Assembly: GCA_001295905.1 (NCBI GenBank) | Contig: LJHT01000085.1 | Span: 1-64,000, forward strand | Origin: a beta proteobacterium AAP51 | Lineage (GTDB): Bacteria > Pseudomonadota > Gammaproteobacteria > Burkholderiales > Burkholderiaceae_C | Length of the DNA stretch: 64,000 nucleotides | Reading direction: 5' to 3' | Shown: positions 45,681 through 54,563 of the stretch, one piece after another | Layout of the letters: every line of letters begins with the position of its first letter | How positions within the stretch are numbered: position 1 is the stretch's first letter | Made by a program: the position numbers and the translations under genes | Notes under the pieces: generated by a model | Seen by the model: the letters and a program-made list of their open reading frames with translations, nothing else | Database searches by the model: none | What the model was told of the DNA's origin: nothing

Positions 45681-45730
45681 CTTTTAGCGGCATTTGTTGA
45701 GCGCCCGCAATCTGGAACAAATCGGCGCTG
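45681..45730 (-). promoter_or_regulatory. SAM-II-type riboswitch aptamer upstream of metX
   Basis: Read on the minus strand, the 50 bases match the SAM-II layout: helix P1 AGCGCC (45729-45724) with GGCGCT (45705-45700); GATTTGTT (45723-45716) facing AACAAATG (45698-45691); the loop TTGCGG (45710-45705) able to pair with CCGC (45690-45687) as the pseudoknot; and the conserved end GCTAAAAG (45688-45681). This is very like the known metX SAM-II aptamer, which has GAUUU, UUGC, AUAAAUG and GCUAAAAA in the same order. SAM-II aptamers bind S-adenosylmethionine and control metX or metA, mostly in Alphaproteobacteria. The match was made from memory, not by a covariance search. Confidence 0.75.
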
Positions 45731-45907
45731 AAGCGGCAGATTGTAGCCAGCAGCCTGCCGCCCGATGCGGGCTGTTGAGGGGCAAGGCCGGGCTATCTCT
45801 GGGGCCCGAAACCGCCGGGCATGGCTAGCATGCGACTGGCGGGAGGGCCCCCAGCGGCGGCGCCCCCCGCGCCGGCAGACGGCGAGAGTGGCCAAGAGAG
45901 GGCAAGC

Positions 45908-47584
45908 ATGCACGCGTGGCTGAACAGGATCGACCAGCACTTCCCGGTGCGCTACACGGCCTGGCTGCTCAGCGCCATCGGGCTGCTGCTCTTCAGCTTC
46001 ACCTTCGTGGCCTTCGGCAGCGGGGGCTTCATGGCACTGCTGTGCCTGTTCCTGCTGGCACTGGGCTGGCGCGACACGCGGCAGCGCCGCCATTCGGTGC
46101 TGCGCAACTACCCCGTCATCGGCCACCTGCGCTTCCTGCTCGAATTCGTGCGGCCCGAGCTGCGGCAGTACTTCCTGGAAAGCGATAACGAGGCGGCGCC
46201 GTTTTCGCGCACGCAGCGCAGCCTGGTCTACCAGCGCGCCAAGGGTGAACCCGACAAGCGCCCCTTCGGCACGCAGTTGGACGTGCATGCCTCGGGCTAC
46301 GAATGGATCAACCATTCGATGTGCCCCACCGTGCTGCCCACGCACGACTTCCGCGTGCTCATCGGCGGCAGCCAGTGCAGCCAGCCCTACGAGGCCAGCA
46401 TCTTCAATATCTCGGCGATGAGCTTCGGCGCCTTGAGCGCCAACGCCATCCTGGCGCTGAACGGCGGCGCGAAGAAGGGCGGCTTCGCGCACGACACCGG
46501 CGAGGGCAGCATCAGCCAGCACCACCGCGTGCACGGCGGCGACCTCATCTGGGAGATCGGCAGCGGCTACTTCGGCTGCCGCAACGACGACGGCAGCTTC
46601 AGCGAAGCGAAGTTCGTGGCCAACGCCACCGACGCGCAAGTGAAGATGATCGAGCTGAAGCTCAGCCAGGGCGCCAAGCCCGGCCACGGCGGCGTGCTGC
46701 CGGGCCCCAAGGTCACGCCCGAGATCGCCGCGGCGCGCGGCGTGCCGGTGGGTGTGGACTGCGTCAGCCCGGCCAGCCACAGCGCCTTCGGCACGCCCGC
46801 GGAGATGCTGCACTTCATCGCGAAGCTGCGCACGCTGTCGGGCGGCAAGCCCACGGGCTTCAAGCTGTGCATCGGCCACCCCTGGGAGTGGTTCGCGCTG
46901 TGCAAGGCGATGCTGGAGACCGGCATCACGCCCGACTTCATCGTGGTGGACGGCGCCGAAGGCGGCACCGGCGCCGCGCCGCTGGAGTTCACCGACCACG
47001 TGGGCGCGCCGCTGCAGGAAGGGCTGCTGCTGGTGCACAACACGCTGACGGGCCTGGGCCTGCGCGAGCGCGTGAAGATCGGCTGCGCCGGCAAGGTGAT
47101 AGGCGCCTTCGACATCGCACGCGCCATGGCGCTGGGCGCCGACTGGTGCAATGCGGCGCGCGGCTTCATGTTCGCCCTGGGCTGCATCCAGGCCCAGACC
47201 TGCCACACCGGCGCCTGCCCCACGGGCGTGACGACGCAAGACCCGCAGCGCCAGAAGGCCCTGGTGGTGCACGACAAGACGGAACGCGTGTTCCGCTTCC
47301 ACCGCAACACGCTGGAAGCGCTGAAGGAACTGGTGCAGGCCGCCGGGCTGCAGCACCCGCGCGAGATCAGCGCCAGCCACATCGTGCGCCGCCGCGCCGA
47401 CCACAGCGTGCGCCTGCTCGCCAACGAGCTGGCTTTCGTGCAGCCGGGCGCGCTGCTGGCCGCCATCGCCGGGCAGGCGCCCTGGCCGCACAAGGTTTAC
47501 GAGCTGTATTGGCCGCTGTCGAGGAGCGACAGCTTCGCGCCGGCTTCGCGGAGCGACAGCCTCAGCGAGGCCGTGCCATCTTGA
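45908..47584 (+). CDS. Glutamate-synthase-like FMN-binding protein (GltB central domain family)
   Basis: A 558-residue protein with two N-terminal membrane helices (about residues 17-60) followed by the FMN/TIM-barrel domain of glutamate synthase: [97 protein letters not shown] and [18 protein letters not shown] with Cys residues of a possible Fe-S site. It lacks the amidotransferase and C-terminal domains of GltB. Similar stand-alone proteins are common in Proteobacteria; their reaction is not settled. ATG 45908 has AGAGAGGG just upstream. The last 20 residues come from a 27-bp duplicated unit. Confidence 0.88.
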   Translation: MHAWLNRIDQHFPVRYTAWLLSAIGLLLFSFTFVAFGSGGFMALLCLFLLALGWRDTRQRRHSVLRNYPVIGHLRFLLEFVRPELRQYFLESDNEAAPFSRTQRSLVYQRAKGEPDKRPFGTQLDVHASGYEWINHSMCPTVLPTHDFRVLIGGSQCSQPYEASIFNISAMSFGALSANAILALNGGAKKGGFAHDTGEGSISQHHRVHGGDLIWEIGSGYFGCRNDDGSFSEAKFVANATDAQVKMIELKLSQGAKPGHGGVLPGPKVTPEIAAARGVPVGVDCVSPASHSAFGTPAEMLHFIAKLRTLSGGKPTGFKLCIGHPWEWFALCKAMLETGITPDFIVVDGAEGGTGAAPLEFTDHVGAPLQEGLLLVHNTLTGLGLRERVKIGCAGKVIGAFDIARAMALGADWCNAARGFMFALGCIQAQTCHTGACPTGVTTQDPQRQKALVVHDKTERVFRFHRNTLEALKELVQAAGLQHPREISASHIVRRRADHSVRLLANELAFVQPGALLAAIAGQAPWPHKVYELYWPLSRSDSFAPASRSDSLSEAVPS

Positions 47585-48197
47585 ACAGCTGCGCCGGCGT
47601 CACGTCGAAGTAGTCGGCCGGGCCGCCGCCGCGCAGGATGTGCTGCGCCCCGGCGGTGTCGTACACGCCTTGCACCAGCAGCGCCTGGGCGATGTGCACC
47701 TTCACCACCTCGCCCATCGTCAGCCAGGCGCCGGCGGGGCTGCCGTCGGCGCCTTGCAGGGTGATGATCTGCGTCACCTTGCACTCGAAGGCCACCGGGC
47801 TTTCGCCCACGCGCGGCACGGCCACCACGTCGCTGGGCACCGGCGTCAAACCGGCGAGCTGGAATTCATCCACCTCGGGCGGCACGGCGGCGCAGGTGGC
47901 GTTCATGGCCTCGGCCAGCGGGCGTGTCACCAGGTTCCAGACGAACTCGCCAGTGGCGCGCGCGTTGCGCAGGCTGTCTTTTTCGCTGGTGCTGGAAAAG
48001 CCGATGAGCGGCGGCGTGTAGTTGAAGGCGTTGAAGAAGCTGTAGGGCGCCAGGTTCAAGGTGCCGCAGGCCGCACGCGTGCTCACCCAGCCGATGGGCC
48101 GCGGGCCCACGATGGCGTTGAAGGGGTCGTGCGGCAGGCCGTGGCCCACCCGCGGCTCGTAGCTGTGCAGCCGGGTGTGCAGGGGCAGTGCCGTCAT
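47562..48197 (-). CDS. Flavin reductase-like domain protein
   Basis: A 211-residue split-barrel FMN-binding protein of the flavin reductase (DIM6/NTAB) family. It shows [43 protein letters not shown] signatures (positions 25-65; key residues are PRPIGWVST and APYSFFNAF), [14 protein letters not shown] and a C-terminal [12 protein letters not shown]. Such proteins supply reduced flavin to partner oxygenases or act on their own; no partner is adjacent. It converges with the glutamate-synthase-like gene and overlaps it by 23 bp. It is 17 bp downstream of the GST gene. Confidence 0.87.
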   Translation of the reverse strand: MTALPLHTRLHSYEPRVGHGLPHDPFNAIVGPRPIGWVSTRAACGTLNLAPYSFFNAFNYTPPLIGFSSTSEKDSLRNARATGEFVWNLVTRPLAEAMNATCAAVPPEVDEFQLAGLTPVPSDVVAVPRVGESPVAFECKVTQIITLQGADGSPAGAWLTMGEVVKVHIAQALLVQGVYDTAGAQHILRGGGPADYFDVTPAQLFKMARPR

Positions 48198-48214
48198 GGC
48201 CAGCCGCCGGGGGT

Positions 48215-48832
48215 TCAGGCCGCCGGGGGTGCGGAATCGACGAAGCTCGGCCGCGCGGCCAGCTTGTCGTAGAGCTTGTGCAGGTTGGGGTGGCTGTCGC
48301 GCCAGGCGATGGCCGCAAAGCGGAAATCGAGGTAACCCAGCGCGCAGCCCACCGCCACGTCGGCCAGGGTGAGGTGGTTGCCGGCGCAATAGGGCTTGTC
48401 GCCCAGGCCCAGGCTCATGGACTTCAGTGCCTGGTGCACGGCGCGCATCTGGCGGTCTATCCAGGCTGGCGAGCGCTGTTCGTCGCTGCGGCCGTCCCAG
48501 GTGGCTTCCAGGCGCGCCGAGACGGCGGCATCCAGCACGCCATCGGCCAGCGCTTCCCAGGTGCGCACCTCGGTGCGCTCACGGCCCGAAGGCGGGATGA
48601 GCTTGCCCACGGGCGAGAGGGTGTCGAGGTACTCGACGATGACGCGGGAATCGAAGATGGCTTCGCCACCATCCAGCACCAGGCAGGGCACCTTGCCCAG
48701 CGGGTTGCTCTTGACGATGTTGTCGTTGCCCCAGACGTCTTCCAGCACCAGCTCGCAGTCGAGCTTCTTCTCGGCCATCACGACGCGCACTTTGCGCACG
48801 TAGGGGCTGGTGAGTGAACCGATGAGTTTCAT
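48215..48832 (-). CDS. Glutathione S-transferase family protein
   Basis: A 205-residue GST with the N-terminal thioredoxin fold (MKLIGSLTSPYVRKVRVVMAE, catalytic Ser/Tyr region at SPY; NPLGKVPCLVLDGGEAIFDS with the cis-Pro and Glu/Ser glutathione contacts) and an all-helical C-terminal domain (CAGNHLTLADVAVGCALGYL). It resembles the small YfcF/YibF-like bacterial GSTs. The substrate is unknown. Confidence 0.9.
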   Translation of the reverse strand: MKLIGSLTSPYVRKVRVVMAEKKLDCELVLEDVWGNDNIVKSNPLGKVPCLVLDGGEAIFDSRVIVEYLDTLSPVGKLIPPSGRERTEVRTWEALADGVLDAAVSARLEATWDGRSDEQRSPAWIDRQMRAVHQALKSMSLGLGDKPYCAGNHLTLADVAVGCALGYLDFRFAAIAWRDSHPNLHKLYDKLAARPSFVDSAPPAA

Positions 48833-48893
48833 GGTGTGCTGCGCTGTGCGCTGTTGGCCTGTGCTCTTCCCTGGCGCTCCCCGGGGGTCGAGT

Positions 48894-50240
48894 TCATTCT
48901 AGCGACGGGGCCTGCTCGGGCCGGGCCGGGGGCGCAGGGGGTGGTGTGGCGTGCGGCCCACGGGTGAAATCCACCGCTGCCGGCCGGCCCGGCAGCGCCA
49001 GTTCGGCCACGGCCGGGGCCATGCGCGAGAGCACCGCGCCCGCGCGCACCACGCACAGCCGCTGCGCGCGCAGGCGCAGCGCCTCTTCGGGGCTGCGCGC
49101 CTGCAGCAGCACGAAATCAGCCCGGCAGCCCACCTCCAGCCCATAGCCTTCCAGGCCCAGGATGCGCGCGTTGTTCACCGTCACGGCGTCGAAGCAGGCG
49201 CGCTGGCCGGCCGAAGACGTCATCTGCGCCACGTGCAGGCCCATGGCCGCCACTTCCAGCATGCAGGCCGAACCCAGCGGGTACCAGGGGTCGAGCACGC
49301 AGTCGTGCCCGAAGCCCACGTTCACGCCGGCCGCCAGCAGCTCGGGCACGCGCGTCATGCCGCGGCGCTTGGGGTAGGTGTCGTGCCGGCCCTGCAGGGT
49401 GATGTTGATCAGCGGGTTGGCCACCACCGCCACACCGGCCTCGGCCAGCAGCGGCAGCAGCTTGCTGACGTAGTAGTTGTCCATCGAATGCATCGAGGTG
49501 GCGTGCGAGGCCGTCACGCGCCCCTGCAGGCCCAGGCGCTGGGTGTGGAAGGCCAGGGTCTCGATGTGTCGCGACAGCGGGTCGTCGCTCTCGTCGCAAT
49601 GCATGTCCACGCGCAGGCCGCGCGCGGCGGCCAGTTCGCACAGGATCTGCACGCTGCGCGCGCCTTCTTCCATGGTGCGCTCGAAGTGCGGAATGCCGCC
49701 CACCACCTGCACGCCCAGGTCGAGCGCGCGCTGCAGGTTCGAAAGCGCGCCGGGCGCACGCAGCAGGCCGTCTTGCGGAAAGGCCACGAGCTGCAGGTCG
49801 AGGTAGGGCGCCACCTGGCGCTGCACCTGCAGCAGCGCGCGCACGGCCAGCAGGCGTTCGTCGCACACGTCCACGTGGGTGCGGATGGCGAGCAGGCCGC
49901 GCGCCACGGCCCAGTCGCAGTACTGCAGGGCGCGTTCGGCGGTGGCCTCTTCGGTGAGCAACGGCTTGAGTTCGCCCCAGAGCTGTATGCCTTCGAGCAG
50001 CGTGCCGCTGGTGTTGGTGCGCGGCAGGCCGTGGCTGAGGGTGCTGTCGAGGTGGAAATGCGCATCCACCAGCGGCGGGCTGAGCAGCCAGCCCCGGGCA
50101 TCGATCACCTCTGCGCCCGCTGGCGCCGGCAGCCCCGGCCCCAGCGCGCGGATGCGGCCGCCTTCGGCCAGCAGGTCTTGCCCCTGCCGGCCGTCGGGCA
50201 GCGTGGCGTTGCGGACGAGCAAGGGGGCGTTCGGTGTCAT
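48894..50240 (-). CDS. Cytosine deaminase-like amidohydrolase
   Basis: A 448-residue metal-dependent deaminase of the cytosine deaminase/CodA group. The metal site is visible in order: [14 protein letters not shown] (two His), [12 protein letters not shown] (His and catalytic Glu), [12 protein letters not shown] (His) and [14 protein letters not shown] (Asp). The N-terminal [14 protein letters not shown] and the C-terminal segment ([17 protein letters not shown]) form the small beta-domain. Likely reaction is deamination of cytosine or a related compound; creatinine or isoguanine cannot be excluded. ATG 50238-50240 is used; ATG 50250-50252 adds MPVP. There is no clear ribosome binding site for either. 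Confidence 0.87.
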   Translation of the reverse strand: MTPNAPLLVRNATLPDGRQGQDLLAEGGRIRALGPGLPAPAGAEVIDARGWLLSPPLVDAHFHLDSTLSHGLPRTNTSGTLLEGIQLWGELKPLLTEEATAERALQYCDWAVARGLLAIRTHVDVCDERLLAVRALLQVQRQVAPYLDLQLVAFPQDGLLRAPGALSNLQRALDLGVQVVGGIPHFERTMEEGARSVQILCELAAARGLRVDMHCDESDDPLSRHIETLAFHTQRLGLQGRVTASHATSMHSMDNYYVSKLLPLLAEAGVAVVANPLINITLQGRHDTYPKRRGMTRVPELLAAGVNVGFGHDCVLDPWYPLGSACMLEVAAMGLHVAQMTSSAGQRACFDAVTVNNARILGLEGYGLEVGCRADFVLLQARSPEEALRLRAQRLCVVRAGAVLSRMAPAVAELALPGRPAAVDFTRGPHATPPPAPPARPEQAPSLE

Positions 50241-50559
50241 GGGCACGGGCATGCAAGGCAGATGCCAGCGGGCCCGCCGGCCAGCGCCCAGCATAAGGCG
50301 CAACAGCGCCTTGCCAGGAACGGTGACATTGCACGCCACCACAGGGTCTGGGGCGGCTTGTCAGGCCCGGCCAAGAGGCGCACACTGGGTTCGCGGCCGG
50401 TTCGCTTTTTCACCGGGCCGCACCGACCTCTCGGTTTCCCGTGCCTTGCACTTTTCCTCTCTCTCCCACTCCCCCAACCCCCCGTTCCACGGGCCTGCGT
50501 TTCTCCGCGCCGGCGGTGTTGCCGTCGGCATCTTGCCCACCCTCGCAAAGGAGGTTCCG
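50241..50559 (+). other. 319-bp gene-free leader region before hpf
   Basis: No gene is supported here. The region holds a pyrimidine-rich tract (about 50448-50490, mostly C and T on the plus strand), several short GC hairpins, and at its end a strong Shine-Dalgarno AAAGGAGG for hpf. TTGCAC at 50446-50451 is suggestive, but the spacing does not fit a sigma54 promoter. A long 5' leader for hpf is likely. Confidence 0.4.
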
Positions 50560-50901
50560 ATGAATTTGACGATCAGCGGCCATCACCTGGATGTCACCCC
50601 GGCTCTACGTGAGTACGTGCTCACCAAGCTGGAACGCGTGACGCGGCACTTCGACCAAGTCGTGGATGTGACCGTTTTGCTGACCGTGGAAAAGAACAAG
50701 GAGAAGGACCGGCGTCAGAAGGCGGAGGTGACGCTGCACGTCAAGGGCCGCGACATCTTCTGCGAGCAGCAGCACGAAGACCTGTACGCCGCCATCGACC
50801 AGCTGATGGACAAGCTCGATCGCCAGGTGGTGCGCCACAAGGACCGCGTGCAGGACCACCACCACGCCAGCGCCAAACGCCTGGACCTGCCCGCCCTGTA
50901 A
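50560..50901 (+). CDS. hpf: Ribosome hibernation promoting factor
   Basis: A 113-residue HPF/RaiA-family protein that binds the 30S subunit and helps form inactive ribosome dimers in starved cells. It begins [20 protein letters not shown], with the central [21 protein letters not shown] and the [28 protein letters not shown] signature. This is the short form without the C-terminal dimerisation domain. AAAGGAGG sits five or six bases before the ATG. It heads the hpf-ptsN-hprK cluster; rpoN, which precedes this cluster in many relatives, is not upstream here. Confidence 0.95.
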   Translation: MNLTISGHHLDVTPALREYVLTKLERVTRHFDQVVDVTVLLTVEKNKEKDRRQKAEVTLHVKGRDIFCEQQHEDLYAAIDQLMDKLDRQVVRHKDRVQDHHHASAKRLDLPAL

Positions 50902-51060
50902 GTTGCGCGGGGCCATGCCGGCCCCTTGTCCTGGACGGCTCCGGGCTTCGGCCCCGGGCCGTTTTGCATGGTGGGGGCGGTGTTGCTGCAGCGCCGCATC
51001 CGCCGCGAATTCCACCCGATTCAGGGCCCTCTTCCGTGGCAGGGTTCAGGAAGCGAGGTC

Positions 51061-51066
51061 TATGAT
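51061..51066 (+). promoter_or_regulatory. Possible -10 box of ptsN-hprK
   Basis: TATGAT at 51061-51066 lies 70 bp before the ptsN ATG in the 234-bp gap after hpf. The -35 region is poor, so this is a weak call. It would allow ptsN-hprK transcription independent of hpf. Confidence 0.35.
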
Positions 51067-51135
51067 CCGCCCTCCTTTTGCAACACCCGTGCGTGCTGCG
51101 GCGGCCTTGGCGGCCGTGGCACCGGGTCTGGCCTG

Positions 51136-51606
51136 ATGAACCGTCTCGCTGCTATCCTGCCCGCCAGCAATGTGCTGGTGAATGTGGATGCGACCAGCAA
51201 GAAGCGCGTCTTCGAGCAGGCCGGTCTGCTGTTCGAGAACCAGCACGCCATCGCGCGCAGCACGGTGACCGACAACCTCTTCGCGCGTGAACGTCTGGGC
51301 TCCACCGGCCTGGGGCATGCGGTGGCCATTCCGCACGGCCGCATCAAGGGCCTGAAGAACCCGCTGGCCGCCGTGGTGCGCGTGCAGCAGCCCATCCCCT
51401 TCGACGCGCCCGACGACGAAGCCGTCGCGCTGCTGATCTTCCTGCTCGTGCCCGAGGCTGCCACGCAGCGGCACCTGGAAATCCTGTCGGAAATCGCCGA
51501 GATGCTGAGCGACCGCGAACTGCGCGAGCGCCTGAAGACCGAACCCGAAGCCGCCGGCGTGCACAAGCTCATTTCCGACTGGGAACCGCTGAAATCGGTG
51601 GCTTGA
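51136..51606 (+). CDS. ptsN: PTS IIA-like nitrogen regulatory protein
   Basis: A 156-residue EIIA(Ntr) protein, terminal acceptor of the nitrogen phosphotransferase system. It has [25 protein letters not shown] with the phosphorylated His 67, [26 protein letters not shown] and [19 protein letters not shown]. It regulates potassium and stress responses by protein contacts. It precedes hprK by one base, linking it to HPr kinase/phosphorylase. Confidence 0.95.
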   Translation: MNRLAAILPASNVLVNVDATSKKRVFEQAGLLFENQHAIARSTVTDNLFARERLGSTGLGHAVAIPHGRIKGLKNPLAAVVRVQQPIPFDAPDDEAVALLIFLLVPEAATQRHLEILSEIAEMLSDRELRERLKTEPEAAGVHKLISDWEPLKSVA

Positions 51607-51607
51607 C

Positions 51608-52564
51608 GTGAAGCCCACGTCGATCAGCGCTGAGGCGCTGTTCGAAGCCCACCGCACCACGCTGCGCTGGGAGTGGATCGCCGGCCACGCCCACCCCGAC
51701 CGGCGCTTCGACGACGCCGCCGTGCTCGATGCGCGCAGCGCGGCCGACCTCGTGGGCTACCTGAACTACATCCACCCCTACCGGGTGCAGATCGTCGGGC
51801 GGCGCGAGGTGGCCTACCTGCTGGCCAGCTCGGCCGAAGACCAGGAAAGGCGCATCTCGCGCATCGTCACGCTGGAGCCGCCGGTGCTCATCGTCGCCGA
51901 CGACCAGGTGCCGCCCGACCGCCTGGTGGCCATGTGCGACCGCGCCGAGATCCCGCTCTTCGTCACGCGGGAATCGGCCGGCCACGTCATCGACGTGGTG
52001 CGCGGCTACCTGGGCCAGCACTTCGCCGAGCGCACCACGCGCCACGGCGTGTTCATGGACATCCTGGGCCTGGGCGTGCTGCTCACCGGCGAAAGCGGCC
52101 TGGGCAAGAGCGAACTGGGGCTGGAACTCGTCAGCCGCGGCCACGGCCTGGTGGCCGACGACGCGGTGGACATCTACCGCATCAGCCAGACGGCGCTGGA
52201 AGGCCGCTGCCCCGAACTGCTGCAGAACCTGCTGGAAGTGCGCGGCATCGGCCTGCTGGACATCAAAGCCATCTTCGGCGAGACCGCGGTGCGCCGCAAG
52301 ATGCGGCTGAAGCTCATCGTGCACCTGGTGCGCAAGGAAACGATGGAGCGCGAGTTCGAGCGCATTCCCTACGAGCCGCTGAACGAAGACGTGCTGGGCC
52401 TGCCGGTGCGCAAGGTGGTGATTGCCGTGGACGCCGGCCGCAACCTGGCGGTGCTGGTGGAAGCCGCCGTGCGCAACACCGTGCTGCAGCTGCGCGGCAT
52501 CGACACCTACCAGGACTTCATCAAGCGCCACCAGGCCGCGATGGAGCAGGGCAGCCCCGACTAG
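51608..52564 (+). CDS. hprK: HPr kinase/phosphorylase
   Basis: Phosphorylates and dephosphorylates HPr on a serine. The 318-residue protein has an N-terminal domain and a C-terminal P-loop kinase domain with catalytic His in [12 protein letters not shown], Walker A GESGLGKS (161-168), [31 protein letters not shown] (signature) and [13 protein letters not shown]. Start is GTG 51608, one base after the ptsN stop. A hairpin between hprK and the converging fur gene follows. Confidence 0.96.
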   Translation: MKPTSISAEALFEAHRTTLRWEWIAGHAHPDRRFDDAAVLDARSAADLVGYLNYIHPYRVQIVGRREVAYLLASSAEDQERRISRIVTLEPPVLIVADDQVPPDRLVAMCDRAEIPLFVTRESAGHVIDVVRGYLGQHFAERTTRHGVFMDILGLGVLLTGESGLGKSELGLELVSRGHGLVADDAVDIYRISQTALEGRCPELLQNLLEVRGIGLLDIKAIFGETAVRRKMRLKLIVHLVRKETMEREFERIPYEPLNEDVLGLPVRKVVIAVDAGRNLAVLVEAAVRNTVLQLRGIDTYQDFIKRHQAAMEQGSPD

Positions 52565-52566
52565 GC

Positions 52567-52593
52567 CGCGCTGCCGGCCCGCCCGGCAGCGCG
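52567..52593. terminator. Hairpin between hprK and fur
   Basis: CGCGCTGCCG (52567-52576) pairs perfectly with CGGCAGCGCG (52584-52593) around a 7-nt loop, filling the whole gap between the convergent stop codons of hprK and fur. There is no T-run on either side; a shared terminator is likely. Confidence 0.6.
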
Positions 52594-53025
52594 CTACTTC
52601 GCCTGGCGGCGCTCGCAGCCGGCCTTGGTGCAGCGGGCGTAGAGCGAGAGCGAATGCTCCTGCAGCTCGAAGCCGCGAGAGATGGTCACGGCACGCTGGC
52701 GCTGTTCGATCTCGGCGTCGTAGAACTCTTCCACGTGGCCGCAGTCCAGGCACACCAGGTGGTCGTGGTGCTCGCCCTCGTTCAGCTCGAAGACGGCCTT
52801 GCCGCTTTCGAAGTTGCTGCGCGTCAGCAGGCCGGCCTGCTCGAACTGCATCAGCACGCGGTAGACGGTGGCCAGGCCGATGTCGGCACCTTCGTTGAGC
52901 AGGGCCTTGAACACGTCTTCGGCCGTCATGTGGCGGCGTGCGGTGTTCTGGAAGACTTCAAGTATCTTGATGCGCGGCAGCGTGGCCTTCAGGCCGCTGC
53001 TCTTCAGTTCGTCCATGCGCGTCAT
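52594..53025 (-). CDS. fur: Ferric uptake regulator
   Basis: A 143-residue iron-responsive repressor. The winged helix is LKSSGLKATLPRIKILEVF through DIGLATVYRVLMQFEQAGLL, and the metal-binding dimer domain carries EGEHHDHLVCLDCGHVEEF with His and Cys ligands and a terminal CTKAGCERR Cys pair. Three ATGs compete (53031, 53025, 53016). GGGAG lies six bases before ATG 53023-53025 and would abut the first, so 53025 is chosen. It is divergent from bamE, a conserved Betaproteobacterial order. Confidence 0.95.
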   Translation of the reverse strand: MTRMDELKSSGLKATLPRIKILEVFQNTARRHMTAEDVFKALLNEGADIGLATVYRVLMQFEQAGLLTRSNFESGKAVFELNEGEHHDHLVCLDCGHVEEFYDAEIEQRQRAVTISRGFELQEHSLSLYARCTKAGCERRQAK

Positions 53026-53068
53026 CACCATCTCCCTGGCAGGCGCGGGCGCGAAACACACCCCTCGC

Positions 53069-53086
53069 TAGAATGCAAACATCATA
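53069..53086. promoter_or_regulatory. Overlapping divergent promoters of fur and bamE
   Basis: TAGAAT at 53069-53074 (plus strand) is a -10 candidate for bamE, and TATGAT on the minus strand (complement of 53081-53086) is one for fur. The two -10 boxes lie seven bases apart and face outwards, so binding of one polymerase would block the other. The -35 hexamers are weak. Confidence 0.4.
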
Positions 53087-53119
53087 GCCAGCCCAGCCGC
53101 GTTGCCAGCGTTGCCGCCC

Positions 53120-53641
53120 ATGCGCCACCCGATCTTTCTTCTGTGCACCGTGCTCGGCGCCAGCCTGCTGACGGGCTGCGAATCTCTGCAACGCACCGAC
53201 AGCCTGTTCGGCATCATCACGCCCTACCGCATCGACATCGTGCAGGGCAATGCCATCACCCAGGAGCAGGCCGCGCTCATCAAGCCCGGCCTGAGCCGGC
53301 TGCAGGTGCGCGACGTGCTCGGCACGCCGCTGCTCACCGACCCCTTCCACGCCAACCGCTGGGACTACATCTTCACGCTGCGCCGCCCGGGCACCGAAGC
53401 GCAGCGCCGCAGCGTGGTGGTGGTGTTCGAGGGCGATGTGGTGAAGAGCATCGAGGCCCCGGATTTGCCCTCTGAACGCGAGTTCGTGGCCTCCATCAGC
53501 CGCTTCACCGACATCCGTGCACCGAAGCTCGAGCTGAGCGAAGCCGAACGCGCGGCACTGCCCATCCCGCCGCGGCGCGAGGCGCCGGCCGCCGAGCCCA
53601 TGGGCCCGGTGCGCGAATACCCGCCGCTGGACAAGAGCTGA
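53120..53641 (+). CDS. bamE: Outer membrane protein assembly factor BamE
   Basis: A 173-residue lipoprotein of the BAM complex. Lipobox LLTGC places the lipid-modified Cys at residue 20. The SmpA/OmlA domain has [42 protein letters not shown] and [12 protein letters not shown]. It helps fold outer-membrane proteins together with SurA. The C-terminus is Pro-rich. dapB follows after two bases. Confidence 0.94.
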   Translation: MRHPIFLLCTVLGASLLTGCESLQRTDSLFGIITPYRIDIVQGNAITQEQAALIKPGLSRLQVRDVLGTPLLTDPFHANRWDYIFTLRRPGTEAQRRSVVVVFEGDVVKSIEAPDLPSEREFVASISRFTDIRAPKLELSEAERAALPIPPRREAPAAEPMGPVREYPPLDKS

Positions 53642-53643
53642 CG

Positions 53644-54540
53644 GTGGCGGGCGAGCACCGCACCGCCGTCGCCATCGCCGGCGATGAACCGATTGCCGTC
53701 GCCGTGGCCGGCGAGAAACCGATCACCGTCGCCGTGGCCGGCGCCGGGGGCCGCATGGGCCGCATGCTCATCGACGCCGTGCTCGCCAGCCCCGGCCTGC
53801 GCCTGAGCGGCGCGCTCGACGTGCCGGGCAGCCCCGCCCTGGGCCAGGACGCCGGTGCCCTGTCGGCCATGACGGCGGGCCGGCCCACCGGCGTGGCCAT
53901 CACGGCCGACCTGCACACCGGCCTGGCCGGCGCGCAGGTGCTCATCGACTTCACCCGCCCCGAAGGCACGCTGGCCCATCTGGCGGTGTGCCGTGAACTG
54001 GGCGTGCGCGCGGTCATCGGCACCACGGGCTTCACGGCGGCGCAGAAAGCCGAGATCGCGGCCCACGCGGCGCAGCAGGCCACCGTGTTCTCGGCCAACA
54101 TGAGCGTGGGCGTGAACGTGATGCTGCGCCTGCTGCGCGACGCCGCGCTGGCGCTGGGCCCGGGCTACGACATCGAGGTGGTGGAAGCCCACCACCAGCA
54201 CAAGGTGGATGCCCCCAGCGGCACCGCGCTGGCCATGGGCGAGGTGCTGGCCGCCGCGCGCGGCACCACGCTGGAAGCCGACGGCGTGTTCACCCGCCAT
54301 GGCCACACCGGCGAACGCGCGCCGGGCAGCATCGGCTTTGCCACCGTGCGCGGTGGCGACATCGTCGGCGAACACACCGTTCTGTTCTGCGGCACCGGCG
54401 AACGCATCGAGATCGCCCACAAGAGCAGCAGCCGCGCCAACTACGCCGATGGCAGCCTGCGCGCCGCGCGCTTCCTGGCGGCCTTGCCGGCGGGGCAAGC
54501 CGGGCTCTACGGCATGGCCGACGTACTCGGCCTGGCCTAG
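53644..54540 (+). CDS. dapB: 4-hydroxy-tetrahydrodipicolinate reductase with extended N-terminus
   Basis: NAD(P)H-dependent step of lysine and diaminopimelate synthesis. Motifs are [19 protein letters not shown] (nucleotide binding), [33 protein letters not shown] and [18 protein letters not shown] with the catalytic His and Lys. The usual protein begins [15 protein letters not shown]. Here the frame starts at GTG 53644 and has about 28 extra residues made of three copies of a ten-residue unit ([30 protein letters not shown]). An internal GTG at 53704 or 53734 could serve as the true start, but neither has a good ribosome binding site. Confidence 0.93.
   Translation: MAGEHRTAVAIAGDEPIAVAVAGEKPITVAVAGAGGRMGRMLIDAVLASPGLRLSGALDVPGSPALGQDAGALSAMTAGRPTGVAITADLHTGLAGAQVLIDFTRPEGTLAHLAVCRELGVRAVIGTTGFTAAQKAEIAAHAAQQATVFSANMSVGVNVMLRLLRDAALALGPGYDIEVVEAHHQHKVDAPSGTALAMGEVLAAARGTTLEADGVFTRHGHTGERAPGSIGFATVRGGDIVGEHTVLFCGTGERIEIAHKSSSRANYADGSLRAARFLAALPAGQAGLYGMADVLGLA
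53662..53748 (+). repeat. Triplicated 30-bp unit at the start of dapB
   Basis: Units at 53662-53691, 53692-53721 and 53722-53748 share the core GCCGTCGCC(A/G)T(C/G)GCCGGCG. All are in frame and copy the first beta-strand of the nucleotide-binding fold. The third copy continues into the normal DapB sequence. Confidence 0.8.
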
Positions 54541-54563
54541 CTGGCCCGGCCACCTCCAGCCCC

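Noticed and set aside
50430..50460. Possible sigma54 promoter before hpf (TTGCAC with upstream GG)
   Set aside because: The GG and GC elements are not separated by ten bases as required, so it does not fit the consensus.
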